A DNA stretch of 64,000 bases from DASSUW01 sp963844205 (GCA_963844205.1 CAWJNK010000017.1:1-64000), one strand, 5' to 3'. Shown: positions 1 through 8,813, counted from the first letter of the stretch. The notes: generated by a model from the letters alone, not told the origin. Numbers and translations: made by a program.

Positions 1-939
1 TGCAGCACCACCCCGAACCGCGTCCGCACGCCGGCGACGATCTCGCATGCGAGCGCGATCAGCTCGGCGGTCGTGGCGCCGCCGCGGTTCACCAGCGCGA
101 GCGTGTGCTTGGTCGAAATGCCGATGTGGCCGGTGCCGTAGCCCTTATGGAAGCCGGCCTGCTCGATGAGCCAGGCGGCGGAGGTCTTCACGCGCCCGTC
201 CGGCTCCGGCCACACCGGCGCGCCCTCCGGAGCGGTGTCGAGGATCGGGTTCGTGAAGAACGAGCCGGCGCTGACCGAGTCGGGGTCGGCGGGGTCGATC
301 ACCATGCCCTTGCGGCGTCGCAGGGCGAGCACGGCCTTGCGCACGTCGGCCAGCGGCGCGCTGCCGCCGATCGGGACGTCGAGCGCGCGCGCCAGCTCCG
401 CGTAGCGGATCGGGCCTGAGCGCTCCGCCTCGCGCATCCGGAACGTGACCGAGAGCACCACACGGCGGTCGTGGTACTTGAAGACACTGCCGCGGTAGAC
501 GAAGCCGCATGCCGACGCCGGCATCTCCTCCACGCGGCCGGCCTCGCGATCGAGCACGCGCACGGACTCGACGGTCTCGCTGACCTCCTGGCCGTAGGCG
601 CCGACGTTCTGGATCTGGCGTGGCGCCGACCGTGCCCGGGATGCCGGACAGGCACTCGAAGCCCTGCAGGCTTTCGGCCCACGCAGCGCGCCACCAGCGC
701 GTCCCAGTCCTCCCCCCGCCGCCACGGTGAGCCGCAGGTCGTCGCGCTCGACCCCGCGGGTCGCGATCCGCAGCACCGTGCCGGGGACGCCCTCGTCGGC
801 GATCACGAGGTTCGATCCGCCGGCGAGGATGAGGTCCGCGCGCGCGTCGCTCCTCGATCACCTCGGCCTCGGTGCGAGCCTCGATCAGCTGCTCGGCCGG
901 CCCGCCCAGCCGCAGCGTCGTCAGCTCGGCGAGTTCCAT
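1..939 (-). pseudogene. murB: UDP-N-acetylmuramate dehydrogenase MurB, frameshifted and cut by the window edge
   Basis: MurB reduces UDP-GlcNAc-enolpyruvate to UDP-MurNAc with NADPH and FAD in cytoplasmic peptidoglycan synthesis. The N-terminus at 939 reads MELAELTTLRLGGPAEQ, the usual MurB opening. The FAD-binding stretch (LILAGGSNLVIADEG, near 770-830), GFECLSGIPGTVGA, CGFVYRGSVFKYHDRR and a C-terminal AWLIEQAGFHKGYG are all present but lie in different frames. Comparing frames indicates single-base indels near 840, 710, 680 and 627; from about 620 down to base 1 one frame stays open. The C-terminus continues beyond base 1. The start overlaps the end of the upstream lyase gene by about 19 bases. 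The indels are single-base and clustered with others up to 2.5 kb, so I suspect sequencing or consensus errors in an essential gene rather than a true pseudogene. Confidence 0.85.
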
Positions 940-1828
940 ACGACCGGCCCGGCCGTGAGCACGTGCGAGCCCAGCGGCCGGCCGAGGACGTCCTGCGCGG
1001 CCCGCGCGGCCTCGAGCACCCGCTCGAGCGAGACGCCGGTCTCGACGCCCATCTCGTGCAGCATCGACACCAGGTCCTCGGTGGCGATGTTGCCGGTCGC
1101 GCCGCGCGGGACCGGCAGCCGCCGAGTCCCGCCGAAGCTGGACTCGAAGCTCCGCACGCCGGCATCCAGCGCCGCCAGCACGTTCGCCAGCCCCTGCCCG
1201 CGAGTGTTGTGGAAGTGCGCCGTGAGCTCGACGTCGGCGCCGAGCGCCTCGCGGGCGGCGGAAAAGACTCCCGCACCTGCGCGGGATTGGCCATGCCGGT
1301 CGTGTCGCCGAACCCGATCTCCTGCGCGCCCGCCTCGATCAGCCGCCCGGCAATCGCGACACGCGCTCCGGCTGGACGCGCCCCTCGTAGGGGCACCCGA
1401 AGGCGACCGAGATCACGCCCTCGCAACTCAACCCCTCCTCGCGCGCGCGGCCGAGCACCGCCTCCAGCCCGGCCAGCGATTCCTCGATCGAGCGGTTGAC
1501 GTTCTTGCGGTTGTGGGTCTCGGAGGCGGAGAGGAAGACGTTGACCTCGTGGAAGCGCTCCCGGTCCCGAGCGCGTTCTCCAATCCGCGCTCGTTGGGGA
1601 TCAGCACGGAGAGCGACACGTCGTCCGGCACGTCGATCCGTGCGAGCACCTCGGCGCCGTCGGCAAGCTGCGGATCACGTCCGCCCGCACGAAGCTGGTC
1701 ACCTCGAGCCGCTTGAGCCCGGAGCGAGCGAGCAGCTCGATCAGCCGCACCTTCTCGTCGGTGGGAACCACCTCGGGCTCGTTCTGGAACCCGTCCCGGG
1801 CCCCCACCTCGCGAATCGCGACACGCAC
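921..1828 (-). pseudogene. Hydroxymethylglutaryl-CoA lyase-like protein, reading frame broken by indels
   Basis: The family cleaves HMG-CoA to acetyl-CoA and acetoacetate in leucine breakdown, using a TIM-barrel and a divalent metal. A GTG start at 1828 gives VAIREVGARDGFQNEP, the family N-terminus with the metal-binding Asp. Fragments in other frames then give VLARIDVPDDVSLSVLIPN, ASETHNRKNVNRSIEES, GVISVAFGCPYEGRV, EIGFGDTTGMANP, LTAHFHNTRGQGLANVLAAL and SSFGGTRRLPVPRGATGNI, in the right order and spacing for one lyase of about 300 residues. Missing single bases near 1672, 1578, 1362 and 1262 explain every frame change. The metal ligands (Asp of RDGFQ, the HFHN histidines) and the catalytic-loop Cys of the AFGCPYEG region are kept. 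No other leucine-degradation gene is adjacent, so a related lyase substrate is possible. Confidence 0.85.
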
Positions 1829-1901
1829 GCGGAGGATTCTAGGTTCGCCTCTAATGAGAGTCGCGCGGAGCGATGAGGATGCTCCTACCGCTCAATTGCC
1901 C

Positions 1902-1931
1902 TTGCGCACCAGCGCCGGTCCTGACTAGTGT
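1902..1931 (+). promoter_or_regulatory. Candidate sigma-70-type promoter for the DUF4239/SulP operon
   Basis: TTGCGC at 1902-1907 and TAGTGT at 1926-1931 are separated by 18 bases, and the GTG start of the first DUF4239 gene follows 45 bases later. Only the spacing and partial consensus support it. Confidence 0.35.
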
Positions 1932-1976
1932 CAGCCCGGTGAGACCGGCACGTCTCGCCATCGACCGTAGGACGAT

Positions 1977-2750
1977 GTGAGCTCGAGACTCGTCGCCGCG
2001 GTCCTCTTCACCGGCGCCTGGGCGGCGGTGGCGGTGGTCGGCTTCCGGATCGCCCTGCGGTACCGCCCGCAGGATCGCCAAGAGGCGCACAACGACACGT
2101 ACGGCGTGTACTTCAGCATGGTCGGCCTGCTCTACGCGATCCTCCTCGCCTTCGTCGTCGTCGTCGCGTGGGAGCAGTTCAACTCGGCCGAGGAGTCGAC
2201 CCACACGGAGGTCACGCGCCTCTCGAACCTGTTCCGCGACGCGGAGCCTCTGCCTTCGGCTGACAAAGAGCGCATCCAGCAGGCGCTCGCGGTCTACGTC
2301 CAGAACGTCATCGACCGCGAGTACGACGCGATGGCCGATGGTCAGTCGGACGGCCCGACCACGGCGGCCTACGCGAACATCTGGAATGGCTTCTACGACA
2401 CCAAGGTCGAGGGCGACGGTCCTGCCGCGACCTTCTACGACTCGGCGGTCGGGCGGCGACGAGGTCGGCGAGGCGCGACGGCTGCGCATCCTGTCGAGCC
2501 AGTCGACGATTCCGTTTCCGCTGTGGTCCTGCTGATCGGGGGTGGGCTCTTCACGATCGCGTGGCTGTTCCCGTTCTACATGGCGGACACGCGCGTCCAG
2601 ACCGTGGCCATCGGGACCGTGGGCGCCTTCACGGGCTTCGTGCTCTTCCTCGTCTACGCGCTCCAGCACCCGTTCGCGGGGGACATCGCGATCGATCCCG
2701 CGGTGTACCAGAGCCTGCTCGACAGCTGGCAGGACATGCTCGCGGGATGA
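1977..2750 (+). CDS. DUF4239 (bestrophin-like) membrane protein, with two compensating frameshifts
   Basis: This is an integral membrane protein of the DUF4239 family; its biochemical role is not established, although the fold has been likened to bestrophin channels. It has an N-terminal helix, a second helix (GLLYAILLAFVVVVAWEQF, about residues 45-65), a soluble central segment and two C-terminal helices. The paralogue at 4932-5687 aligns throughout except for about 25 residues. Between about 2450 and 2530 the matching sequence (DEVGEARRLRILSSQSTIP) lies in the next frame, so two opposite single-base indels probably scramble residues 160-182 here. The GTG start at 1977 is the first that includes the opening helix. 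The stop overlaps the next ATG (ATGA), indicating translational coupling to the SulP gene. Confidence 0.8.
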   Translation: MSSRLVAAVLFTGAWAAVAVVGFRIALRYRPQDRQEAHNDTYGVYFSMVGLLYAILLAFVVVVAWEQFNSAEESTHTEVTRLSNLFRDAEPLPSADKERIQQALAVYVQNVIDREYDAMADGQSDGPTTAAYANIWNGFYDTKVEGDGPAATFYDSAVGRRRGRRGATAAHPVEPVDDSVSAVVLLIGGGLFTIAWLFPFYMADTRVQTVAIGTVGAFTGFVLFLVYALQHPFAGDIAIDPAVYQSLLDSWQDMLAG

Positions 2751-4915
2751 TCGCGCAAGGGCTGGGCGCCGCCCGCGGGCGCGGTCTCCCCCGGCCTCGG
2801 CCGGCCGTGGCGTTCGCGGTCATGGCCGGGAGCCTCGTGGGCGTCGCGCGGGTCGCAGCCACGACGTCGATCGCCGTGCTCGTCTTCGCCGGGCCACTCG
2901 CCGTGAACCTGCCGGCCGCCATCGGCCTCACGCTCGTGTCCGAGGTCGTGGCGCTGACCGTCGTGGGTTCGCTGGGCTCGATCCCCGGGGCGGTCGCCGG
3001 GGTGCATCCCACGCCGGCGCCGTATGCGGCGGTGATCGCCGCCGCGGTCGCCGGCTCGGTGGCCGCCGGTGGCGAGCAGCGCTTCCTGACGGTCGTGCTG
3101 ACGATCTCCCTGGCGACCGTGCTCACCGGCGCCGTCTTCCTGCTCGTCGGCGGCCTCCGGCTGGGCAACCTCGTCCGGTTCACGCCGTACCCCGTCGTCG
3201 CGGGCTTCCTCGCCGGCACCGGCTGGCTGCTCATGCGAGGCTCGCTCGACGTGATGACGGGCGGGTCCGACGCGGCCTCGCACTGGCTCCCGGGCGTCGC
3301 GTTCGGGCTCGCGCTGGTCGCGGTGTCGCGGCGCCTCCGGTCGCCGATCGTGCTGCCGGGGGGCGTGCTGGTCGGGCTGCTCGCCTTCTATGTCGCCGCC
3401 GCGGCCGGGGGCGCGACGATCGAGGACCTCGAGCGAGGAGGCGGGCTGCTCGGTCCGTTCCCGGAGGGATCCCTGTGGGGCACGTGGACGGTGGACGCGC
3501 TCGGCGTCGCGGACTGGGACGCCGTCCTGGCGCAGGCGCCGGCCGCGGCGGCGCTGACCGCGATCGCCCTCGTCACCATCCTGCTGAACATCAGCGGCAT
3601 CGAGGTGCTGATCCGGCGCGACGCCGACCTCAACCGAGAGCTGCGCGCCGCGGGCGTCGCGAACGTGATCTCCGGCGCCGCCGGCGGGATGGTCGGGCTC
3701 CACACGATCGCCCACACGTCGGTCGCGTACCGGCTCCGCGCGCGGAGCCGGTTGGTTCCGTGGATCGCGGCGATCGTGCCGCTGGCGACGCTGGCCGCCG
3801 GCACGCTCGTCATCGCTCGGCTCCCGCGCCCGTTGCTGGGCGGGCTGCTGCTGTTCGTCGGCGCGACGTTTCTGTTCGAGTGGCTCGTGGACAACCGCTC
3901 GAGGGTCCCGGCGCGCGAGTACGTCGTCATCGGGGTCATCGTCTTTACGATGGCCGCCGTCGGACCGCTCGAGGGCATCGTGGTCGGCCTCCTGCTCGCG
4001 CTGGTCTCGTTCGTCGTCGCCTACAGCCGCATCGAGGTCGTCCGGCACGCCATGGACGGGACCTCGTATCACAGCGCCGTCGAACGCCCCGAGTCGGAGC
4101 GAGAGGCACTGCGGCGGCGCGGGCACGAGCGCGAGTACTGGCAGCTCCAGGGCTTCGTGTTCTTCGGCACGGCCGACGCGCTGGTCCAGCGGGCGGCCGC
4201 GCGCGCGGCCGACGAATCGCGCCCGCTGCGATTCCTGGTGATCGACTTCGCGCGCGTGACCGGGTTCGATTCGTCGGCGGCGCTCAGCATCGCCGGGATG
4301 CAGCGCCTCGCCGCCGACCGGGACTTCGTCCTCGCTCTGGCTTCGCTGCGGCCGGAGAACCAGCGGCGGCTGGCCGCGGCCGGAGTCGACGAGGCCGATC
4401 CGCGCACCCGCCTCTTCGCGGACCTCGATCGCGCGGCCGAATGGTGCGAGGACCGCACGATCGGCGGATCCGCGGCGGGCGTCCGGGACGTCCCGCTCGA
4501 GGAGACCCTCGGCGATGCCGCCCACGGCCGGCGGCTTCTGGGCTACGTCGATCGCCTCGTCCTGGAGCCCGGAGACGTTCTCGTGCACGAAGGCGACGCG
4601 ACGGACGACATCTACTTCGTCGAGTCCGGCACCCTCACCGCCTCGGTCGTCTCGAACGCCGGCGCCACGATCCGGATCAGGACCATGGGTCCGGGCGCGG
4701 TCATCGGCGAAGTGGCGCTGTACACGCGAAGGCCGCGATCGGCCTCCGTGGTGGCCGAGTCGCCGTGCACGCTCCATCGGCTCTCCCGCAGCGCGCTCGA
4801 GGCGATGCTGAGAGACGACCCGGATACGGCCGCGAGGCTGCAGAGCTGGTTCGCGGAGCGGATGGCCGACCGTCTGAGCGACAACCTGCGCATCGTGCGC
4901 GTGCTGCTGCAATGA
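2747..4915 (+). CDS. SulP-family anion transporter with STAS and cyclic-nucleotide-binding domains
   Basis: The protein has 722 residues. About residues 1-455 form the SulP/SLC26 membrane core: many hydrophobic helices, AVNLPAAIGLTLVSEV near the N-terminus, PYPVVAGFLAGTGWL in the middle, and NISGIEVLIRRDADLNRELR. About 465-580 form a STAS domain (FGTADALVQRAA, LVIDFARVTGFDSSAALS). About 590-715 form a cNMP-binding/Crp-like beta-roll (GDVLVHEGDATDDIYFVESG, GAVIGEVALYTRRPRSASV). This core-STAS-cNMP order is a known bacterial SulP architecture. Members move sulfate, bicarbonate or dicarboxylates, and the substrate cannot be read here. The C-terminal roll suggests control by a small ligand such as cAMP, or a structural role. 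The start ATG at 2747 overlaps the upstream stop, and a second DUF4239 gene follows after 16 bases. Confidence 0.88.
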   Translation: MIAQGLGAARGRGLPRPRPAVAFAVMAGSLVGVARVAATTSIAVLVFAGPLAVNLPAAIGLTLVSEVVALTVVGSLGSIPGAVAGVHPTPAPYAAVIAAAVAGSVAAGGEQRFLTVVLTISLATVLTGAVFLLVGGLRLGNLVRFTPYPVVAGFLAGTGWLLMRGSLDVMTGGSDAASHWLPGVAFGLALVAVSRRLRSPIVLPGGVLVGLLAFYVAAAAGGATIEDLERGGGLLGPFPEGSLWGTWTVDALGVADWDAVLAQAPAAAALTAIALVTILLNISGIEVLIRRDADLNRELRAAGVANVISGAAGGMVGLHTIAHTSVAYRLRARSRLVPWIAAIVPLATLAAGTLVIARLPRPLLGGLLLFVGATFLFEWLVDNRSRVPAREYVVIGVIVFTMAAVGPLEGIVVGLLLALVSFVVAYSRIEVVRHAMDGTSYHSAVERPESEREALRRRGHEREYWQLQGFVFFGTADALVQRAAARAADESRPLRFLVIDFARVTGFDSSAALSIAGMQRLAADRDFVLALASLRPENQRRLAAAGVDEADPRTRLFADLDRAAEWCEDRTIGGSAAGVRDVPLEETLGDAAHGRRLLGYVDRLVLEPGDVLVHEGDATDDIYFVESGTLTASVVSNAGATIRIRTMGPGAVIGEVALYTRRPRSASVVAESPCTLHRLSRSALEAMLRDDPDTAARLQSWFAERMADRLSDNLRIVRVLLQ

Positions 4916-4931
4916 GAGGGAGGGAGGCTCG

Positions 4932-5687
4932 ATGGTCGCGCTGGTGACGGCTCTCGTGTGCGCGATCGTCGCCGTGGCCGGGTTCTACGCCGTCCAGCGG
5001 TTCTTCCCGAGCATCTGCGACGAGTCGAACAACGAGCTGGTCCGGATCTGCTCGAGCCTCACGAGCGGGCTTTACGGCCTCCTCCTCGCGTTCGTCGTGG
5101 TGACGGCGTGGCAGAACTACAGCAACGCCTCGACGCACATCGAGGACGAGATCTCCGGTCTGTCGAACGTCATGCGGAACTCCGGCGGCCTGCCGGACGA
5201 GGTCCGCGTGCCGGTGCGAGAGGACACGCTTCGCTACGCGCAGCTCGTGGTGGACCGTGAGTGGGCGAGCCTCGAGCACGGCGATCCCGATCTCGCCTCG
5301 CGCGAGATGTACGAGCGCATCTGGGACCGGCTCTATCGCTACGAGCCACGGACCGACGCCCAGGGGACGTTCTTCGGCGGCGTCGTCGATCGCATGAACG
5401 ACGTGGGCCGCGCACGGCGCCTGCGGATCTACAGCAGCCGTTCTGACGTGCCCTCTCTGCTCTGGTGGCTGATCGTGGTGGGCGGCGTGCTGACGGTGTT
5501 CCTGCTCTACCTCTACCGCGCCGGCAAGGTCCGGACGCAGGCCATCATGATCGGGGTCGTGGCGGGCTTCATCGGCTTCGTCGTGTTCCTGATCTTCACG
5601 CTCGACAACCCGTTCGCGCGCGACCTGAAGCTCTCCACGCAGCCGTTCACGTATTTCATCGATCAGTGGAGGGGCAAGCCGCTGTAA
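4932..5687 (+). CDS. DUF4239 (bestrophin-like) membrane protein, second copy
   Basis: This 251-residue intact paralogue of the product of 1977-2750 has the same layout: an N-terminal helix, a second helix (GLYGLLLAFVVVTAWQNY), a soluble middle with DEISGLSNVMRN and ARRLRIYSSRSDVPSLLWW, and two C-terminal helices (LIVVGGVLTVFLLYLY; IMIGVVAGFIGFVVFLIFTL) before the family ending LDNPFARDL. A GAGGGAGGGAGG-type ribosome site sits just before the ATG. It closes the three-gene set DUF4239-SulP-DUF4239. The arrangement suggests the two bestrophin-like proteins act with the transporter, possibly as a hetero-oligomeric channel or modulator; that is inference from context only. Confidence 0.85.
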   Translation: MVALVTALVCAIVAVAGFYAVQRFFPSICDESNNELVRICSSLTSGLYGLLLAFVVVTAWQNYSNASTHIEDEISGLSNVMRNSGGLPDEVRVPVREDTLRYAQLVVDREWASLEHGDPDLASREMYERIWDRLYRYEPRTDAQGTFFGGVVDRMNDVGRARRLRIYSSRSDVPSLLWWLIVVGGVLTVFLLYLYRAGKVRTQAIMIGVVAGFIGFVVFLIFTLDNPFARDLKLSTQPFTYFIDQWRGKPL

Positions 5688-5715
5688 TCAGTGGCACTTC
5701 ACCGCTCCGGCAGCC

Positions 5716-5744
5716 TTGACAGGTCCCAGCGGCGCGACTAGGTT
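5716..5744 (+). promoter_or_regulatory. Strong sigma-70-type promoter before the tyrosinase-like gene
   Basis: A perfect TTGACA at 5716-5721 is followed after exactly 17 bases by TAGGTT at 5739-5744. The ATG at 5790 lies 45 bases downstream with a GAGGAGGAGGG ribosome site, so this gene has its own good promoter rather than reading through from the DUF4239 operon. Confidence 0.65.
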
Positions 5745-5789
5745 CGCGCCGAAGTCACCGGTCGCACGCCGTCCCTGAGGAGGAGGGCC

Positions 5790-7820
5790 ATGATCGACAG
5801 GAAGATCTCCGCAGCCGTGGTGGTCGCGTGCGCCTGCGCCGCGGTATCGACGCCCGCGGCATACTCCGCCCCTTGCGGCATCACCGCGGCGGCGATCGCG
5901 GACGACTCCCCGATCAAGGTCGACGCCGATACCACGGACAGCGAGCTCGCGAAACGGCAGGGCGACACGAAGAACGTCGGGCAGGAGGTCGCCTTGCGCG
6001 CGCGCACGACCGGGGCCGCGACGGGCACGGTGAGCTTCCGATGGGTCGTCGGCGGCGATGTCATCGACGACTACCGCGAGACGCCGGCCGAGCGAATCCC
6101 CTCCGGCGGGCCGGAGACGGACGCGACGGCGAACCCGTTCGCGATCGACGAACACGCTGACGTCTCCGGAGGTGGCGCCGTCTTCAGCGGGCGCAGCATC
6201 CTCTTCTACTGGCGCATGCGGGGCGTCGCCCTGCCCACTGACGTCGATGTGCTGGTGGACGTGCGCGAGCAGCACGGCGCCGAGGACCCGCACGTCTGCG
6301 CAACGGCCCAGAAGACGTACACGGTGGAGCGCGATAAGGACGACCGGGACAGCCAGCCCGAGGACTTCTACGTGGAGATCAACCACAGCGGGCAGGTGCT
6401 CCGCGAGCACGCGAAGTGGCACAGCGACCACAAGTGCTGCACGGGCTACGACGGGCGCCTGTTCCCGGTGTTCCACTCGCGCTTCCTCGCGAACTTCGAC
6501 GCGTTCCGCGCCACCTTCGGCTATCCCGACAAGGGGCAGTACACGCCCCCCGACGATCTCCCGGCGCGAGATGCGGGCGGCTTCACGCTCGCGCACACGC
6601 CCGCCAGCGAGTCCCCGCGTGTAACGAAGCCGCGCTCCAAGTACCCGAACGTCAGCGGCTACATCCGTCCGACCTGGGCGACCGGCGCCGGCGGGACCGC
6701 GCAGAGGGCACAACTCAACCCGAGCAACTGCGGGCCGGCCAAGCCCCCGGTCGAGATCAGGGAGCGCCTGGCCGACTTCCCGACGCTCGCCGAGCTCGGC
6801 TGCGCGCTCGAGACCCCGTGGCACAACCGCATCCACGGCATGATCGGCGGAGACATGAACCTGTCCGGGCTGGCGCCGACGGACCCGATCTTCTGGCGCT
6901 GGCACGGCTACCTCGACAGCGTCTTCGACGAGTACTCGAACGCGCTGACGAGCGCGATCGCCACGGTCGCGCCCGTCTCGCCGGCGGCCTCCGTCGCGCA
7001 GTCCCGGCCGACCTGCAACGGGCTGCCCGCGACGATCCTTGGGACGTCCGGGCCGGAGCGGCTGCGCGGCACCCGCCGCGCCGACGTGATCTGGGGCGGA
7101 GGCGGCCGGGACACGATCGTCGGAGCAGGCGGCAACGACGTCGTCTGCGGCGGGCCGGGGAACGACCGGCTGACCGGCGGCGCGGGCTTCGACGAGCTGC
7201 ACGGCGGGCGCGGAGCCGACCACATCCTCGGCGGCCGCGACGGCGACAGCATCGAGGGCGGCGCCGGGCGCGACCGGCTTGCCGGCCGCGCCGGACCGGA
7301 CCTCCTGTTCGGCGGCGCCGGGCGCGACGTGCTCGACGGCGGCGCGGGCAACGAGTGGATCATCGACGGCGGCCGCGGCAACGACCGCCTCGCCGGCGGA
7401 AGCGGCGTCGACATGCTCCACGGCGGCCCCGGCGCCGACCGCCTCGACGGCGGCGCCGGGCCGGACGCCCTCGACGGCGGCGCGGGCAACGATGCGCTGA
7501 ACGGCGGCACGGGAGAGGACACGGTGATGTACGTGGACGCCGACGCGGGGGTGCGCGTGGACCTCGGCGAGGGCACCGCGACCGGTGATGGCCGCGACCG
7601 CCTCAGGAGCTTCGATCGCGTGGAGGGCAGCACGCACGCCGACAGGATCGTGGGAGGCGGCGGCGGCGAGACGATCATCGGCGGCGAGGGCAACGACGAC
7701 ATCTCCGGCGGAGGCGGCGAGGACGCGCTCAACGGTGGCACCGGCACCGACGACGTCGGCGGCGGCACGGGCGATGACTACTGCGCCGGCGAGGAGGACG
7801 CCAGCCGCTGTGAGGACTGA
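5790..7820 (+). CDS. Secreted tyrosinase-like copper protein with C-terminal RTX repeats
   Basis: The protein has 676 residues and opens with a Sec signal peptide (MIDRKISAAVVVACACA, cut near AYS-AP). A tyrosinase central domain lies at about 195-385. Candidate CuA ligands are H207, H211 or H214, and H229 in LFPVFHSRFLANFD, which matches the family LFLPWHRxYL element. CuB is clear: H346 and H350 in WHNRIHG, and H372 in DPIFWRWHGYLD, with Trp replacing the first His of the usual HH pair. Residues about 433-665 are glycine/aspartate nonapeptide repeats of the calcium-binding RTX type, ending CAGEEDASRC. Tyrosinases oxidise phenols to quinones with a dicopper site; the RTX part suggests Ca-dependent folding outside the cell. 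No caddie or copper-chaperone gene is adjacent. Activity is inferred. Confidence 0.8.
   Translation: MIDRKISAAVVVACACAAVSTPAAYSAPCGITAAAIADDSPIKVDADTTDSELAKRQGDTKNVGQEVALRARTTGAATGTVSFRWVVGGDVIDDYRETPAERIPSGGPETDATANPFAIDEHADVSGGGAVFSGRSILFYWRMRGVALPTDVDVLVDVREQHGAEDPHVCATAQKTYTVERDKDDRDSQPEDFYVEINHSGQVLREHAKWHSDHKCCTGYDGRLFPVFHSRFLANFDAFRATFGYPDKGQYTPPDDLPARDAGGFTLAHTPASESPRVTKPRSKYPNVSGYIRPTWATGAGGTAQRAQLNPSNCGPAKPPVEIRERLADFPTLAELGCALETPWHNRIHGMIGGDMNLSGLAPTDPIFWRWHGYLDSVFDEYSNALTSAIATVAPVSPAASVAQSRPTCNGLPATILGTSGPERLRGTRRADVIWGGGGRDTIVGAGGNDVVCGGPGNDRLTGGAGFDELHGGRGADHILGGRDGDSIEGGAGRDRLAGRAGPDLLFGGAGRDVLDGGAGNEWIIDGGRGNDRLAGGSGVDMLHGGPGADRLDGGAGPDALDGGAGNDALNGGTGEDTVMYVDADAGVRVDLGEGTATGDGRDRLRSFDRVEGSTHADRIVGGGGGETIIGGEGNDDISGGGGEDALNGGTGTDDVGGGTGDDYCAGEEDASRCED
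7087..7790 (+). repeat. RTX-type GGxGxDxxx nonapeptide repeat region
   Basis: About twenty imperfect 27-base units encode GGxGxDxLx motifs (for example GGPGNDRLT, GGAGRDVLD, GGAGNDALN). A short interruption at about 7525-7640 (VMYVDADAGVRVDLGEG) resembles the linker that often separates RTX blocks. The repeats are degenerate at the DNA level, so the array is old rather than recently expanded. Confidence 0.8.
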
Positions 7821-7834
7821 TCAATAAGTTGGGC

Positions 7835-7864
7835 TTGACCGCTGAAGAGCGAGCCGGATAGCGT
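7835..7864 (+). promoter_or_regulatory. Promoter giving a near-leaderless transcript for the gene at 7875
   Basis: TTGACC at 7835-7840, an 18-base spacer and TAGCGT at 7859-7864 place the transcription start at about 7871-7875, on or next to the GTG at 7875. No ribosome-binding site precedes that GTG, which fits leaderless translation. Confidence 0.5.
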
Positions 7865-7874
7865 CGGGCCTGCC

Positions 7875-8813
7875 GTGTCGCCACAACCCGCGCCGACGCT
7901 CGACGAGCAGCTCCTCCGCGCGTCCGAGGCGATGGTTCGCTACGCCTTCGCGTCGGGTCTGACGGTGCCGGAGCCGGTCGCCGACGTCGTCCACCAGGCC
8001 GCGAGCGCCGGCGGGAGCCGCGACATACGCCAGCTCACGCGCGCCCACAACGAGCTCGTGCGGATCGTCGCGCCCGCGACGCCGCGCACGATCCTGGTGG
8101 TCGCGGAGGGCCGGAGGTCCGCGCTCTCGATGCTCGGCCCGGTCCGGCTCGTGCGCCAGATGCTCGTCGTCGTCATCGTGCTCCTGACGCTGTTCCTGCT
8201 GCTCGCCAGCTCGCAGGACGTGAACGAGAGCGGGGGCGACTTCTTCCACTCGGCCGGCGTGCCGGTCCTCGTCAACGGGTTGTTCTACCTCGTGGCCGGC
8301 GGCCTGGGCGCTGCCTTCTCCGCGCTGTTCACGGCCCAGCGCTACATCAAGGAGGGGGTCTACGACCCGAAGTACGAGTCGACGTACTGGCTGCGCTTCA
8401 TCCTCGGCCTGATGGCAGGGCTGCTGCTGCCGGCACTCGTGCCGCTGGCGAGCGAGGGCGAGCCGGGGGCGGTGACGCGGCCGCTGCTGGCGCTGCTCGG
8501 CGGGTTCTCCGCGTCGGTGCTCTACCGCGTACTCGAACGCCTGGTGACGACGGTCGAGACGCTCGTCCGCACTGACCCGCGCCAGCTGCGTTCGGCTGAG
8601 CAGGAGGTGATGGCAGCGCGAACGTCCGAGCAGACCGCGGTCGAGCGGCTGGCCCTCGTCGGCGACCTCAGGCGGCTGCAGGACCAGGCGCGGGCGGGCG
8701 GGGACGGGCAGCTCGCCGACCGCATCGAGCAGCTCGTCGGCGGCCTGCTGCCGGCGCGGCTCGAGAACGGGACGGCGCCGGGCGGGACCCGTGCTGGAAC
8801 CGCCCCCGATTAA
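7875..8813 (+). CDS. Four-helix membrane protein with coiled C-terminus, unknown function
   Basis: I do not recognise a named family. The 312-residue product has a soluble N-terminal segment of about 100 residues and four likely membrane helices: MLVVVIVLLTLFLLL; VNGLFYLVAGGLGAAFSALF; FILGLMAGLLLPALVPL; and PLLALLGGFSASVLYRVL. A charged, probably helical tail follows (about 225-290; RQLRSAEQEVMAARTSEQTAVERL), then a low-complexity end. The motif AQRYIKEGVYDPKYESTYWLRF after helix 2 is conserved-looking. The start is GTG and appears leaderless. Its last 23 bases overlap the next gene, which encodes a secreted protein, so the two are probably made together. Confidence 0.7.
   Translation: MSPQPAPTLDEQLLRASEAMVRYAFASGLTVPEPVADVVHQAASAGGSRDIRQLTRAHNELVRIVAPATPRTILVVAEGRRSALSMLGPVRLVRQMLVVVIVLLTLFLLLASSQDVNESGGDFFHSAGVPVLVNGLFYLVAGGLGAAFSALFTAQRYIKEGVYDPKYESTYWLRFILGLMAGLLLPALVPLASEGEPGAVTRPLLALLGGFSASVLYRVLERLVTTVETLVRTDPRQLRSAEQEVMAARTSEQTAVERLALVGDLRRLQDQARAGGDGQLADRIEQLVGGLLPARLENGTAPGGTRAGTAPD

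Noticed and set aside
2654..4912. A 752-codon open frame on the minus strand opposite the SulP gene
   Set aside because: It has a composition typical of GC-rich antisense, while the plus frame encodes clear SulP, STAS and cNMP domains.
7087..7790. Possible CRISPR or satellite array
   Set aside because: The repeats are protein-coding RTX motifs with no constant DNA repeat and no unique spacers.
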